DNA of 64,000 nt from Vagococcus vulneris (lineage in GTDB: Bacteria > Bacillota > Bacilli > Lactobacillales > Vagococcaceae). The stretch is taken from the NCBI RefSeq assembly GCF_003950515.1, contig NZ_NGJS01000001.1, positions 248,001 to 312,000 on the forward strand, read 5' to 3'. A program made the translations under genes and the position numbers. Below the pieces are notes generated by a model, which did no database searches, was not told the origin of the DNA, and saw only the letters and a program-made list of their open reading frames with translations. Positions 15,327 through 24,277 of this stretch are shown piece by piece (positions within the stretch are counted from its first letter, which is position 1; the number at the start of each line of letters is the position of its first letter).

Positions 15327-16142
15327 TTATGAATTTTGCAGCTCCTCTTTCCGATCATTCAATTTATTCAGCTTCAAATTCAGCTCATTGTCACTTTCTT
15401 TTAAGGTAGATATTTCCTTGTCGATTGATTCGATTTGTGATTTATTCTGTTCAATCGTTTGCTTCACTTCTTCTTGTTCCTTATCGGTTTTTTCTTCAAG
15501 TGAGGCTTGCAGATTATCGTTAACCTTTTCGATTTTTCTGATCGATTTTCGATGAGTGGTCTCTTTCTTTGCATTGTTCCTCATTTCTTTTTGGGTCTGA
15601 TCAATTTCCAATTTAACTGCAGATAGCTCATAAGACTCTTTCGAACGATTCGAATTATATGGATCATCTGTAGATATTTCATTTCTGACAAAATGGATTT
15701 TTTGATCGTCACCCATGGATTCTAAATCGACTTTTTTTGCGTAAATCGCGACGGCTAATTTCTCCCATGTATCAGGTAAATGTTTGACCTTAACGACGTA
15801 GAGATCTTCATTAATCTTCTTGATTGATGTATCATATTTCGTCTTATCGGTGCGATCTTTTTTGGCAGATACTTTCAACTCATCAAGAACAGTAGAGCTA
15901 TTAACTGGTGAGGTAAAAGAGAAAATTAATGTTTCCTCTTTGGGATAGTACTGTCGTTCTATCAAAGTAATACTACGAAGTTCCGAAGAGATTTCGTCGC
16001 CTACTTTCGTAGATTTTGCATCGACTTCCGGTTTGACTAGAAAGCTACTTCCAAAGAAAAATAGGAAAACACCCACGATTGCGAACACCATTCGCTGGTA
16101 TTTTTTTCGTTCATTTTTCTTCAATGAAATTTTTACGGCCAC
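15327..16142 (-). CDS. Membrane-anchored coiled-coil conjugation protein
   Basis: A 271-residue protein starting at GTG after a GGGGGGAGG ribosome binding site. A basic N-terminus leads into one membrane segment (about residues 18-36, MVFAIVGVFLFFFGSSFLV), which is followed by an extracellular beta-rich part (about 45-160) and a long heptad-patterned coiled coil with many Lys/Glu (about 175-270). No family is recognised. It lies just past oriT as the last gene of the type IV secretion block, next to the thioredoxin-like and VirB8-like genes. A structural or wall-spanning role in the channel is inferred from this. Confidence 0.7.
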   Translation of the reverse strand: MAVKISLKKNERKKYQRMVFAIVGVFLFFFGSSFLVKPEVDAKSTKVGDEISSELRSITLIERQYYPKEETLIFSFTSPVNSSTVLDELKVSAKKDRTDKTKYDTSIKKINEDLYVVKVKHLPDTWEKLAVAIYAKKVDLESMGDDQKIHFVRNEISTDDPYNSNRSKESYELSAVKLEIDQTQKEMRNNAKKETTHRKSIRKIEKVNDNLQASLEEKTDKEQEEVKQTIEQNKSQIESIDKEISTLKESDNELNLKLNKLNDRKEELQNS

Positions 16143-16163
16143 TTAATTCCTCCCCCCTTTCTT

Positions 16164-16541
16164 TCAAAAAATATTTCCAATCATTTGATGAATTTTTTTC
16201 TTATTTGTCCCTGAATAGTGGCGGTCTTTTTTAACAATCGTAGGAACACTTTTCAGGTTATAGGTTTGTATATAGTGTCGGTTAGCTGGCTGATTCATAT
16301 TGACAAAAACGAGATCGTTTTTAACCAGGTTGTGATAATACAACAAAGGAAAAATGGACTGACAATCAGGACAATCATCACGATAAAAGACTATGATCTT
16401 TTCTTCTTTTTGAGTAAGTTTTATGGTCGTAGTGTTTTTTTCAAAAGCATTCATTTGAGTAATTGAACCTACAGTCGTTAATAACAGGACGCTTATTAAT
16501 AGAAGAAAGACGATCCACTTCGGTTTATATCCTTTTCTCAT
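16164..16541 (-). CDS. Membrane-anchored thioredoxin-like protein
   Basis: A 125-residue protein with one N-terminal membrane anchor (residues about 9-28) and an extracellular thioredoxin fold. The redox motif CPDC sits in FYRDDCPDC, and the cis-proline loop SVPT comes about 45 residues later. Such proteins form or isomerise disulfides outside the membrane. It is encoded between channel genes, and both the VirB8-like and wall-hydrolase genes are close by; the NlpC/P60 and CHAP hydrolases use catalytic cysteines, so keeping those reduced is a plausible, unproven role. Shorter than typical soluble thioredoxins with anchors but with both key motifs intact. Confidence 0.8.
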   Translation of the reverse strand: MRKGYKPKWIVFLLLISVLLLTTVGSITQMNAFEKNTTTIKLTQKEEKIIVFYRDDCPDCQSIFPLLYYHNLVKNDLVFVNMNQPANRHYIQTYNLKSVPTIVKKDRHYSGTNKKKIHQMIGNIF

Positions 16542-16594
16542 ACGTTCACCTATTCTTGATTCAGAATTGAGTTTTGTTTTTTACTTTAATCGAT

Positions 16595-17209
16595 TTAAGG
16601 TATTGAAATTTCACCAATATTTTTGATTTCTATTACTTGTTTTACAGCAGGATCAAAGACAATCTTATAAAGAAATTTCCCCTCTTGTTTCTCACTTCCA
16701 GCGATTGATAATGAGTAGTTGACTAATACCATTGCAGTTAGATTTTTTTCGTCTGAGGACATTCTGTAGACCTCCGGTTGCCCTTCTAATTCAGATACAG
16801 TTGTGACACTTGGGGTTAATTTATCCGCATCTTTTGAGAAAAGAGCATCCAGAGTTGTCGTATTCGCATAAGGTTCTGCTTTCGTTTTTCGAGCCGCGAC
16901 GCTGTCCGATCTCTTACTAGTATCGTAAGAATAAACGGTGTTGAATAACTTATTCGTAGTGCCCAATAATGCTTCATTCGCAGAACCATTTTTTTCATTA
17001 TTTAGTGAATTATATTGTTCGGAAAGGTGCGTATATTTAGCGGATAGTTTCCTTTCATTACTCTTCAAGCTAGTGTTTTGTTGCCTTAATTCCTTGATAC
17101 TTTGTGCCTTCTCTCGATTGTCATTCACTATGGAAAATAGAGCGGCGAGAAGAAAAATAGCGATCAAAACACCAGCGATTCCTTTCACTCGTTTAGAAAC
17201 ATTCTCCAT
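16595..17209 (-). CDS. VirB8/PrgL-like type IV secretion protein
   Basis: A 204-residue bitopic membrane protein with one N-terminal membrane span (residues about 9-27, IAGVLIAIFLLAALFSIV), a coiled coil (about 35-75), then a soluble domain (about 80-204) that fits the NTF2-like fold of VirB8 proteins in length and pattern, ending with strands (FLYKIVFDPAVKQVIEIKNI). PrgL of pCF10 is about this size and occupies the same position next to the wall hydrolase. VirB8 proteins scaffold the channel assembly in the membrane. The fold assignment is by eye and by context. Confidence 0.7.
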   Translation of the reverse strand: MENVSKRVKGIAGVLIAIFLLAALFSIVNDNREKAQSIKELRQQNTSLKSNERKLSAKYTHLSEQYNSLNNEKNGSANEALLGTTNKLFNTVYSYDTSKRSDSVAARKTKAEPYANTTTLDALFSKDADKLTPSVTTVSELEGQPEVYRMSSDEKNLTAMVLVNYSLSIAGSEKQEGKFLYKIVFDPAVKQVIEIKNIGEISIP

Positions 17210-17210
17210 T

Positions 17211-18899
17211 TTATTTCCCCTTTCCTTGGATAAATTCTACTTGCGAAGCTGTTGCTTTATCGATCACTCGCCAAGAACGTGTGCCTGACCCTGGACTCAC
17301 AACATTGGTTTCACTAACTAACATACTGCCATCGGAATTGACGTACTCAACGACTGCAACATGACCGTATGGAGGAGTCGAACCTGCTAAACCACCATAG
17401 AAACTTGCAGCCCAACCAACTTGTGGTTTTCCCTTCACTACGGTGTAGCCTCTTGCACGTGCAGAAGCTCCCCAGGAGCCACCATTTCCTCCGTCACCAG
17501 AGAACCATTCAATCGGTTTACCAATTTGAGCCATACGATTATAAGCTCCCCAAGTACATTGTCCCATTGGGTATTGATTGCCAGCATAGTTCTTATTATC
17601 GGGCGCTGGAAGTGTTAACTTACCCTTGTACTCAGGTGGCACATCAAGTGTAGGCGCAGAATTTTGACCAATGACTTCACCTGAAGTATCACCGGTTACT
17701 ACTTCGCAATTATCACTATCGCTGGCCTTGCCTTCATCACTTCCGAGGCCGTCCATAGTCCCAAACCAATAGTCCCCATATAGCGGAACTTCTTGACAAT
17801 TTTTTCCTGGTTGCGGTTCTTCAATAACCTTGTTGTCACCACTATAGATGGCCACATGATGTGAGCTTCCAGCAGGTCCCCAAAAGACAAGATCTCCTTT
17901 TTTGGCTTCCTCTTTACTGATTTTTTTAACGGCATTTGATTGAGTCTCAGACGTGGGTTGTAAAGTGATTCCGACCTTTTGATAAACCAACATAGTAAGA
18001 CCACTGCAATCCATTCCTTTGTCCCAATCACGGCCACCCCAAACATAGGGAATGCCAATTCTGCTTCGAGCAAAACCAACAATATTGGCACGTTTAGATG
18101 AATCCACTTTACCGGTTGATGAACCAGAACCTTTATCAGGTATTGATGGATTCTCATTAACCGCTCCTGATTTATATGGTGCCGTGCCGTACTTAACAAC
18201 CGCCTCTTGATCTAACCATTGATACTTTTTACCGAGAGAGTTATAGGTACTCAGAAGCTTGACCAGGTAGCTTGGATCGGTCGCCCAGCCACCTTTAAAT
18301 ATCGCAGAAAGGGCACTCGCCCCATCTGTATTATTAATTGCTCCAGTGTAAAGAGTTTGGTGTGCCATGAACTCTGCTTTACCCACAATCCCCGCATTGT
18401 AATCCTTAAACCAGGTATAAGCGCCGCCAGTATTATCACCTACCGACGTTCCTGGCTTCGTTCCAGTAATATCTACTGAGTCATCACCGAATGTTGCTAA
18501 GGTAATAGGAAAGTTTGATTTACTTGATGTTTTGACGCCGCCCATATTATGCGCTTGCCATAGAGACGTTCCTGATGGATTCGTAAAATTAAATCCGTTC
18601 TCTACCATTGTTTGAGCGATACTTGCAGACGGTAAAAAACCTCCCGCTTTCCACGAGAGGATATAAGCATCTTTATGCTGTTTAACAAAATCGTCGATTG
18701 ATGCGGGGTCAGCCCCGGAATCACCATTGATCGATATATCTGGACTATCCGCTGGATCACACTTATTATTTTGACTCATATAAAGCATTGAAAAGACTGA
18801 AAGAATCACAACGAATAACGTTCCCAATAAGAGAAAGTTCGACAAGATAAATGGAATTAGATACCTTTTAAAAAGTAAATTTTTAACCTTTTTACCCAT
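17211..18899 (-). CDS. Three-domain wall hydrolase of the conjugation channel (PrgK/VirB1-like)
   Basis: A 562-residue protein with a membrane anchor at residues about 15-40. Domain 1 (about 68-235) is a glucosaminidase-type lysozyme domain (ILSWKAGGFLPSASIAQTM; GGWATDPSY). Domain 2 (about 268-375) is NlpC/P60 with catalytic Cys298 in GMDCSG and His347/348. Domain 3 (about 435-555) is CHAP with Cys448 in MGQCTW and His513 in YGHVAVV. Such enzymes open the peptidoglycan locally so the mating channel can cross. It overlaps the VirB4 gene by one base at its start. PrgK of pCF10 has the same role with a different domain set. Confidence 0.88.
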   Translation of the reverse strand: MGKKVKNLLFKRYLIPFILSNFLLLGTLFVVILSVFSMLYMSQNNKCDPADSPDISINGDSGADPASIDDFVKQHKDAYILSWKAGGFLPSASIAQTMVENGFNFTNPSGTSLWQAHNMGGVKTSSKSNFPITLATFGDDSVDITGTKPGTSVGDNTGGAYTWFKDYNAGIVGKAEFMAHQTLYTGAINNTDGASALSAIFKGGWATDPSYLVKLLSTYNSLGKKYQWLDQEAVVKYGTAPYKSGAVNENPSIPDKGSGSSTGKVDSSKRANIVGFARSRIGIPYVWGGRDWDKGMDCSGLTMLVYQKVGITLQPTSETQSNAVKKISKEEAKKGDLVFWGPAGSSHHVAIYSGDNKVIEEPQPGKNCQEVPLYGDYWFGTMDGLGSDEGKASDSDNCEVVTGDTSGEVIGQNSAPTLDVPPEYKGKLTLPAPDNKNYAGNQYPMGQCTWGAYNRMAQIGKPIEWFSGDGGNGGSWGASARARGYTVVKGKPQVGWAASFYGGLAGSTPPYGHVAVVEYVNSDGSMLVSETNVVSPGSGTRSWRVIDKATASQVEFIQGKGK

Positions 18900-20824
18900 T
18901 AGGCACCCCCGTTAAATAAGGCTAGTTCTTCATCCGTGACTTGGAAAGTCATTTGAATATTTTGGTCTCCAGCAATACTCATGATTCCCTGGGAACCGCC
19001 TACCTCCTTACTCGTTTGGAATTGTGCCATCATTGCGTATTCAGTTTCCGTAAAGATATTGCCGAAAATACTTTTTAGAAAGTTGAGCGAAGTCACATCT
19101 TGCTTCAGTAATATCTTGTATTGTGTTAATCCGAAAATTTCCTTTAGCTTATTGGCCGCTTCAACCGTATCTTTGTCTTGGGCATTTTCTGCATTTGGAA
19201 ACATCCGCTCGACACGTTGTGTTGCTAACGCTAATCCAATAAACAATTTTCGTGCTTCAGACATGAGCGTAACGAACCATTTAGCCGCATAAGCCTTCTC
19301 AATATTTAAGATGTTGTGGCACTCATCAACAATAATTAAGCAGCGAATAATATCCCACCAATTAATCTGATTCCGATCAAATAAATCTTTCTGCTTTTTA
19401 CCAATCCGTGTCACATTTCCCATGATATTATTCAGTGCTAAGAACAACTGACAGTCAAAAACTTCCGACCCTAATTTAGATACCCCTTCAATATCAAAAA
19501 ATACGATTTGATTTTCACCAAGATCTGGAACGCTAGTTTTACCGTCAAAAATTCGTTTATATTGTTTTGTTAGAGGCTTCATAGTTATACGAATCGAGCT
19601 GATATGTGCTTTCGTGTCTTCAGGAGCATTTGGTTCAATCTTATCCAGGTAAGTAATAAAATCGCTCACTGTCGGGTATTCTTCATTAGACAAAGCCGTA
19701 ATATCAATTGATTCATCTTCCTGCCAAATCCCATAGTCAATAAAGAAATCCCAAACTTGGTCCTCGAAAACACTAACTAATTCATCTGAAGCTTTTTTAT
19801 TCCTAATTTTAAATAGGATACCCAGCATTGAGATATGCTGGGTAAATGATCCTCTTACATCCACGACATACGAGTCATCTTCTGTTTTCTTTGATACCAG
19901 CGGATAAACCTGGAACATATTTAAAACACCACCGGTCCCATCCAGGGGAATAGACACACCGCCGTATTCCTTAACTACATCTAGAAACTCACCAGATTTA
20001 TCAAACCCTCGAATGACATTTCCCTTGGCGGCATTATCCCTCAACAGTTTTTTTAATACAGTCGATTTTCCCGATCCCATATCACCGGCTAAGAATAAGT
20101 TATAGTACAAACGCATGGCGTTTTTATGAAACATATCCCAATAAACTGTTCCGCCGGTTCGGGTGATTCCATAATAGAAGCCTGTTTCATCATCTAAAAA
20201 CGTCTGATTATGGGCAAAACCTAAGCCCAAAGCTTCAGCTTGAATATCCATACCCTCACGTCGATTTCTAAGTCTTTTTTGTTCAGACATAGGAATGAAT
20301 AATGACTGCCATTCTTCCTTTTGTTCTCCCAGAAACACTGTTGCTTTGTAACCATTCGAATCTAAGCTTTTCAGAATATCATTGACTTGTTTTTCCAACG
20401 CATCTAGCGTTGGTTGGCTGCAGAAAATACGAAATGCTACCTTTTTGATCTGCTCTCCCTGACTTCCCATGCTAAGACTCAGGTGGCGTAAAATATCAAT
20501 TTCTTGTTCTAACTCGTCACGTTGCGTCGTCTTCGCTTTTTTTCTTCGGATCTCCAGTTCCTCAATCGTTTCACTCACGCCTTTTTTATAGGCGACACCT
20601 TCATCTGTTCTTGAATCCTTCATAACAATCACATTATCTAAGCTAGTGAGATCCATTAACCAAAATTCTGTCATGATCGTTGGTGTCTCAAAAATATGGA
20701 TTGTTGCACGATAGCCATCACCAAAGCGATTGAAAAAATCGTCTTTAAAGGATATACCTCCTTGCGGTTGCGTATCATAAATAAACTGAACATCTTCATC
20801 AATTATTTTCTGTTTCATTGTCAT
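18899..20824 (-). CDS. VirB4-type ATPase of the conjugation channel (PrgJ-like)
   Basis: A 641-residue cytoplasmic motor ATPase. The N-terminal ~235 residues match the CagE/TrbE/VirB4 domain (QGGISFKDDFF, ETPTIMTEFWLMDL). The ATPase core has Walker A AGDMGSGKST (246-255), Walker B IIVDE (about 497-501), then an ATQR-type segment and a C-terminal helical part. VirB4 energises substrate transfer and pilus/channel assembly. The start overlaps the preceding 200-residue gene by 26 bases, and the end overlaps the wall hydrolase by one base. The preceding gene may encode an N-terminal extension of the same protein in relatives. Confidence 0.9.
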   Translation of the reverse strand: MTMKQKIIDEDVQFIYDTQPQGGISFKDDFFNRFGDGYRATIHIFETPTIMTEFWLMDLTSLDNVIVMKDSRTDEGVAYKKGVSETIEELEIRRKKAKTTQRDELEQEIDILRHLSLSMGSQGEQIKKVAFRIFCSQPTLDALEKQVNDILKSLDSNGYKATVFLGEQKEEWQSLFIPMSEQKRLRNRREGMDIQAEALGLGFAHNQTFLDDETGFYYGITRTGGTVYWDMFHKNAMRLYYNLFLAGDMGSGKSTVLKKLLRDNAAKGNVIRGFDKSGEFLDVVKEYGGVSIPLDGTGGVLNMFQVYPLVSKKTEDDSYVVDVRGSFTQHISMLGILFKIRNKKASDELVSVFEDQVWDFFIDYGIWQEDESIDITALSNEEYPTVSDFITYLDKIEPNAPEDTKAHISSIRITMKPLTKQYKRIFDGKTSVPDLGENQIVFFDIEGVSKLGSEVFDCQLFLALNNIMGNVTRIGKKQKDLFDRNQINWWDIIRCLIIVDECHNILNIEKAYAAKWFVTLMSEARKLFIGLALATQRVERMFPNAENAQDKDTVEAANKLKEIFGLTQYKILLKQDVTSLNFLKSIFGNIFTETEYAMMAQFQTSKEVGGSQGIMSIAGDQNIQMTFQVTDEELALFNGGA

Positions 20825-21401
20825 AAATTTGAATCCCTCCTGTATTATTCAGGATATACAGCATTTTTTTTACATACTCTTTTTTCAACAACTTCGCTTG
20901 AAATAGGTTATCAAATCGTTTCAGATTGGATATGTTTTCCTCTAATTCATTGATCGTCCGACCAAATATCACGACGTAAGAAGTGAGTTTTTTATATGTT
21001 TTTTCAATATATTTGAGCTTTTCTAGCTCCGTCTGAAGAATCCGCATTTGATTGATGTCTTTCGATCGATCACGCTTATACTTCACATAATTTTGTTGTT
21101 TTTGATTCTCTTCAGGGAAATTCATAAAGAGTTCCTTTACAGAATTCCCATATTGCTTTTGGAATGACCAATAGTTATCGGTCACGAAATCGGCCTCTGA
21201 TTCATCTAAAAGCTCTAAATCATATTTCTTGGTATCAAAAAAGGCCGCGTACCAACGCTGACCTCTAATGGATAGCTTCACATAATTTTTCTCATGGATT
21301 CCGGCGACTGGATAGACCTTCGTTAAACGATCAATCTCTTTGCGGACACCTCGTGGCTTCTTTTTTTCTTGCTTTTTCCGTTCAACGGAATCAAACTTCA
21401 T
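20799..21401 (-). CDS. Probable separate N-terminal part of VirB4, or partner protein
   Basis: A 200-residue soluble protein with a basic N-terminus (KKQEKKKPRGVRKEIDRL), a strand-rich centre (VKLSIRGQRWYAAFFDT), a helical Lys-rich stretch and a VirB4-like element at residues about 155-175 (SYVVIFGRTINELEENISNLKRF). The latter resembles the region preceding the VirB4 core in PrgJ-type proteins (about 800 residues long). Together the two ORFs give about 840 residues. I therefore read this as a VirB4 N-terminal domain encoded separately. A recent frameshift is not certain, because the downstream gene has its own GGAGGG ribosome binding site and start. Confidence 0.6.
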   Translation of the reverse strand: MKFDSVERKKQEKKKPRGVRKEIDRLTKVYPVAGIHEKNYVKLSIRGQRWYAAFFDTKKYDLELLDESEADFVTDNYWSFQKQYGNSVKELFMNFPEENQKQQNYVKYKRDRSKDINQMRILQTELEKLKYIEKTYKKLTSYVVIFGRTINELEENISNLKRFDNLFQAKLLKKEYVKKMLYILNNTGGIQIYDNETENN

Positions 21402-21696
21402 GGCTCTCTTCCTCCTTTGGAGGGTTGATTGAATGGTATATTCTTCTGTCCTTCAATAACACCTGCATAGCAACTTGATAGTTCTTTTTTCCATGAATAT
21501 CACTAGGAGACAAAAGTAGATACGAGATCACTGGATAGGTGAGAATATAAGGAATGCTCAACATTTCAGGCACTAAGTATTGAGAAATCATTCCGATAAA
21601 CGGACTACCCACAATAAATAGTACATCTTTAAAATCAAACTTTCCTTGCTTGATATTGGTAATAGCTTCTTTCGGTCTGGCAACTTCTCTACGCAT
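21391..21696 (-). CDS. PrgI/VirB3-like membrane protein
   Basis: A 101-residue protein whose first ~20 residues are polar (VARPKEAITNIKQGKFDFKDVL). Two membrane segments follow (about 23-45 and 48-65) and then a cytoplasmic basic tail (GKKNYQVAMQVLLKDRRIYHSI). This order is typical of PrgI/VirB3 (DUF5592-like) proteins, which sit beside VirB4 and help anchor it to the membrane. It overlaps the next gene by 11 bases. The context (VirB6 on one side, VirB4 on the other) strongly supports the assignment. Confidence 0.8.
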   Translation of the reverse strand: MRREVARPKEAITNIKQGKFDFKDVLFIVGSPFIGMISQYLVPEMLSIPYILTYPVISYLLLSPSDIHGKKNYQVAMQVLLKDRRIYHSINPPKEEESHEV

Positions 21697-21723
21697 AAGC
21701 TCCCTTCTTTCTGGTTTATATAA

Positions 21724-23631
21724 TTAATCTCTAAATGAATCCTTCACACGTTTGCTGGTCGCTTTGGATACATCGTAAACTTTACGAGATCGTGTATTTG
21801 TTGGACCGTTATAGACATTTCTAGCTGTATCCGCATATTTGTTCACCGCTTTTTCACCGAGTGTTTCGGTATCAATTGGCCGCGGCTGCATATCTCGTTG
21901 TAATTGAGCTTTTGCTTCTTGTACGTGTTGTGGCAATTGTTCTCCAGATACTTTCGGTGGTTGTGGCATAACTGGTTGACCGTCTAAAGCCTGACGAGCT
22001 TTAGAAGCCCCAGAGATATCTGAAGCACTTCTTGTTGGGGTAATTCCCATATTTTGGAAGGCTTCCTTATTCGCTTTTGCTTGTTCTCCTATCGCTTTAT
22101 TGGATAATGGTGCACCAGGTGTTTGCATACCCTTTAAAGTGGCCGGTGATTTATTCGCTGAAGTAGTTCCATTTTCTGAAGTTTTTACACCACTTGGCCC
22201 GCCGAGCGGACGAATACCATCATTACCAGCACCAGGATTCCCCGTAGGGTCATTCCCAGCTGGATTATTTGCTGAAGATCCAGAAAGTGGATCATTTTCA
22301 TTAGATTGAGGATCATTGGGCGAGTTTATACCAGGACTACCAGAACTCCCACCTCCTGGGCCATTATTTGGCAACTCCGGCACATCCGTTTTACTCGGTT
22401 TAAAGCCATCTAACGCTCCTTTTACAGCTGATCCTGTATATGCAACGCCTCTTGCAGCCTTTTGACTTGCGCCAGTTACTTTAGAAACAGCAGACTTCGC
22501 GGCACTTCCTATTCCAGATCCGACACCTCTCAATGCCGCACCGCCTTGAGCCGCTGCAATGACTGTTCGTCCGACACTAGACAACCCAGCGTCAATTCCA
22601 AATAATTGTTCAATGAAGTTTGGCCCATCTATGACTAGCCAAGCACCGCCGGCAACAGCAATCGGCTTCACTAAAGCAGATAAAGATGAATCTGCAATGA
22701 AAGCGCCCCATATGTCGAAAAAGTTAATCAGGAACATCATTAAATATAAAACAATAAATGAGTCTCTGATCTTCATTGCTAGTTGCTTATTTCGTTGGCC
22801 GTCTTTCAAGTCAGTCAACGCTATCCCGCTTGTAATGACATAAAGCAGACCAATCTCGTTAATTAATTTAGCAGATTTGAATATGACAAAAGCATAAACA
22901 ATTCCTTTAGTGATCAATTCAAACGCAATCAACCACGGATGCCAAGAATAGCGATAATATGCGGGATCACCAATCCCCCAAAAGCTTTTCATATTTGCTT
23001 CTTTAAACTTTCCATCAACCTTATTCAAGCGCTTTGTTAACAGCTTTTGCCCCTCTTCAGATATTGGGGAAGCTTCAAAGAGCTTTCCGTCAGTATCAAC
23101 TTGTTCTGTAATATCCAGCACCGTAAGATCATTTTTTTCTTTAATATCGTTTTGCGTATCGGTAGACTTCCATCCATTTTTATCAACGGTATATAGATCA
23201 GTGATATTATTTTTAAACGTTTGGACGCTGGCTGCTTGTTTACCATGTAAAAGATTTACACCAGCTGTCGTTAATTCTGCCCCCTGCTGCATTGCCCAGG
23301 GTAATACGAAAAACAACGTAATCGCAAAAATGATATTATTGATTAGTTTATCTCGATCAAGTTTTCTTGTAATAATCAGTTGCCAACCAAAATAAGCGAC
23401 CGCAACGGTCGCTAGTGCCCAAATTACTGGCTGATATTTACCGATAAAATCCTGTACTGGTTGGTATTGATAGAAATTCATCAATCCATAGACTTCTTTA
23501 GCCGCTCCTGATAGGGCATCAACAACCCAGGCAAATCCTTTCAGTAATCCAAAACCGATTGCCCTCAGTACGTCCCACCAAAATGCCGCAACATGAAGCA
23601 GATCCTGAAATTTTAATAGTTGATCAACCAA
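21724..23631 (-). CDS. VirB6-like polytopic channel protein
   Basis: About 635 residues. I start it at the TTG at 23631, eight bases after AAGGAGG, rather than the GTG at 23640, which abuts the ribosome binding site. The N-terminal ~410 residues hold six or more membrane segments (for example around 65-85, 100-120, 230-260, 290-325). The C-terminal ~230 residues are Pro/Gly/Ser/Asn-rich and probably disordered, with short basic motifs near the end (TRSRKVYDVSKATSKRVKDSF). VirB6 proteins (PrgH in pCF10) form the membrane core of the channel. Related to pLS20-type conjugation membrane proteins by appearance. Confidence 0.8.
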   Translation of the reverse strand: MVDQLLKFQDLLHVAAFWWDVLRAIGFGLLKGFAWVVDALSGAAKEVYGLMNFYQYQPVQDFIGKYQPVIWALATVAVAYFGWQLIITRKLDRDKLINNIIFAITLFFVLPWAMQQGAELTTAGVNLLHGKQAASVQTFKNNITDLYTVDKNGWKSTDTQNDIKEKNDLTVLDITEQVDTDGKLFEASPISEEGQKLLTKRLNKVDGKFKEANMKSFWGIGDPAYYRYSWHPWLIAFELITKGIVYAFVIFKSAKLINEIGLLYVITSGIALTDLKDGQRNKQLAMKIRDSFIVLYLMMFLINFFDIWGAFIADSSLSALVKPIAVAGGAWLVIDGPNFIEQLFGIDAGLSSVGRTVIAAAQGGAALRGVGSGIGSAAKSAVSKVTGASQKAARGVAYTGSAVKGALDGFKPSKTDVPELPNNGPGGGSSGSPGINSPNDPQSNENDPLSGSSANNPAGNDPTGNPGAGNDGIRPLGGPSGVKTSENGTTSANKSPATLKGMQTPGAPLSNKAIGEQAKANKEAFQNMGITPTRSASDISGASKARQALDGQPVMPQPPKVSGEQLPQHVQEAKAQLQRDMQPRPIDTETLGEKAVNKYADTARNVYNGPTNTRSRKVYDVSKATSKRVKDSFRD

Positions 23632-23682
23632 CCAAAACACCTCCTTCTTCTTAACCGTCTAATAGCGTTAGTTTTCTTGAGC

Positions 23683-23913
23683 TTATTCAAATTCCATGGG
23701 TTCTACTTCAATGTTGTTTTTAATCATCTCAAGTACCTTCTTAATGGGAACATCCACTCTATGAGCGAATGACTCTATCTGCATAGCTAAAAACGTAATA
23801 TGCATTGGTTGATCTTCCAAAAGATTTTGGGAAATTTCAACTTTGGCAACTCCTGTTTCTCCTTGAATCACACGAGCTGCTCCTAATACCTCACACTTTT
23901 CGTCTTTCGGCAT
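23683..23913 (-). CDS. Small hypothetical protein
   Basis: A 76-residue soluble protein with no recognised family. It reads as a compact alpha/beta protein (VAKVEISQNLLEDQPMHITFLAMQIESFAHR) with an acidic tail. It has an AAAAGGAG ribosome binding site and lies upstream of the VirB6-like gene in the transfer operon. Confidence 0.6.
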   Translation of the reverse strand: MPKDEKCEVLGAARVIQGETGVAKVEISQNLLEDQPMHITFLAMQIESFAHRVDVPIKKVLEMIKNNIEVEPMEFE

Positions 23914-23942
23914 AATTATCTTCTCCTTTTTTATTTGATACC

Positions 23943-24268
23943 GTCCGATTGTGGAACAAAGATTTCTTAAATCAATCAGTGATCTTTCTATTAATATTTA
24001 CGTTCAACTGATTTTTCATCCACCCAAAGAGTAAACTGATCAACAATCACTGCTATCTCGGTCTCCTGTAAGTTCGTAACTTTCTCGCTACGAATCCAGT
24101 CCGATAACGCGAGATAATATGGCTTAGACTGTGTTTCACTACGATGATTGTATCGTTCTTTTAAATAATTCAAATGATACTGTTGACGCTCTGTCAATTC
24201 TTTTTTCTCCATAATACTTCCTCCGTGAGTGCCCCAAACAACCTCCATTTTGTCCGATTGCGGAACTA
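23943..24268. repeat. Pair of near-identical 17-bp direct repeats
   Basis: GTCCGATTG-T-GGAAC-A-A at 23943 and GTCCGATTG-C-GGAAC-T-A at 24252 match at 15 of 17 positions and flank the 74-residue gene at 23991-24212. Confidence 0.5.
23991..24212 (-). CDS. Small hypothetical protein
   Basis: Seventy-three residues from the ATG at 24212, which has GGAGG seven bases upstream; an earlier in-frame ATG (24281) lacks a good ribosome binding site. A helical, charged soluble protein (QQYHLNYLKERYNHRSETQ; ETEIAVIVDQFTLWVDEK) with no recognised family. It is flanked by a 17-bp direct repeat pair and lies between small transfer-operon genes. Confidence 0.6.
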   Translation of the reverse strand: MEKKELTERQQYHLNYLKERYNHRSETQSKPYYLALSDWIRSEKVTNLQETEIAVIVDQFTLWVDEKSVERKY

Positions 24269-24277
24269 TCTTGTTTG

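Noticed and set aside
17699-18199. Minus-strand ORF of 166 codons inside the three-domain wall hydrolase
   Set aside because: An out-of-frame shadow: no ribosome binding site, no recognisable domain, and the main frame carries intact catalytic motifs throughout.
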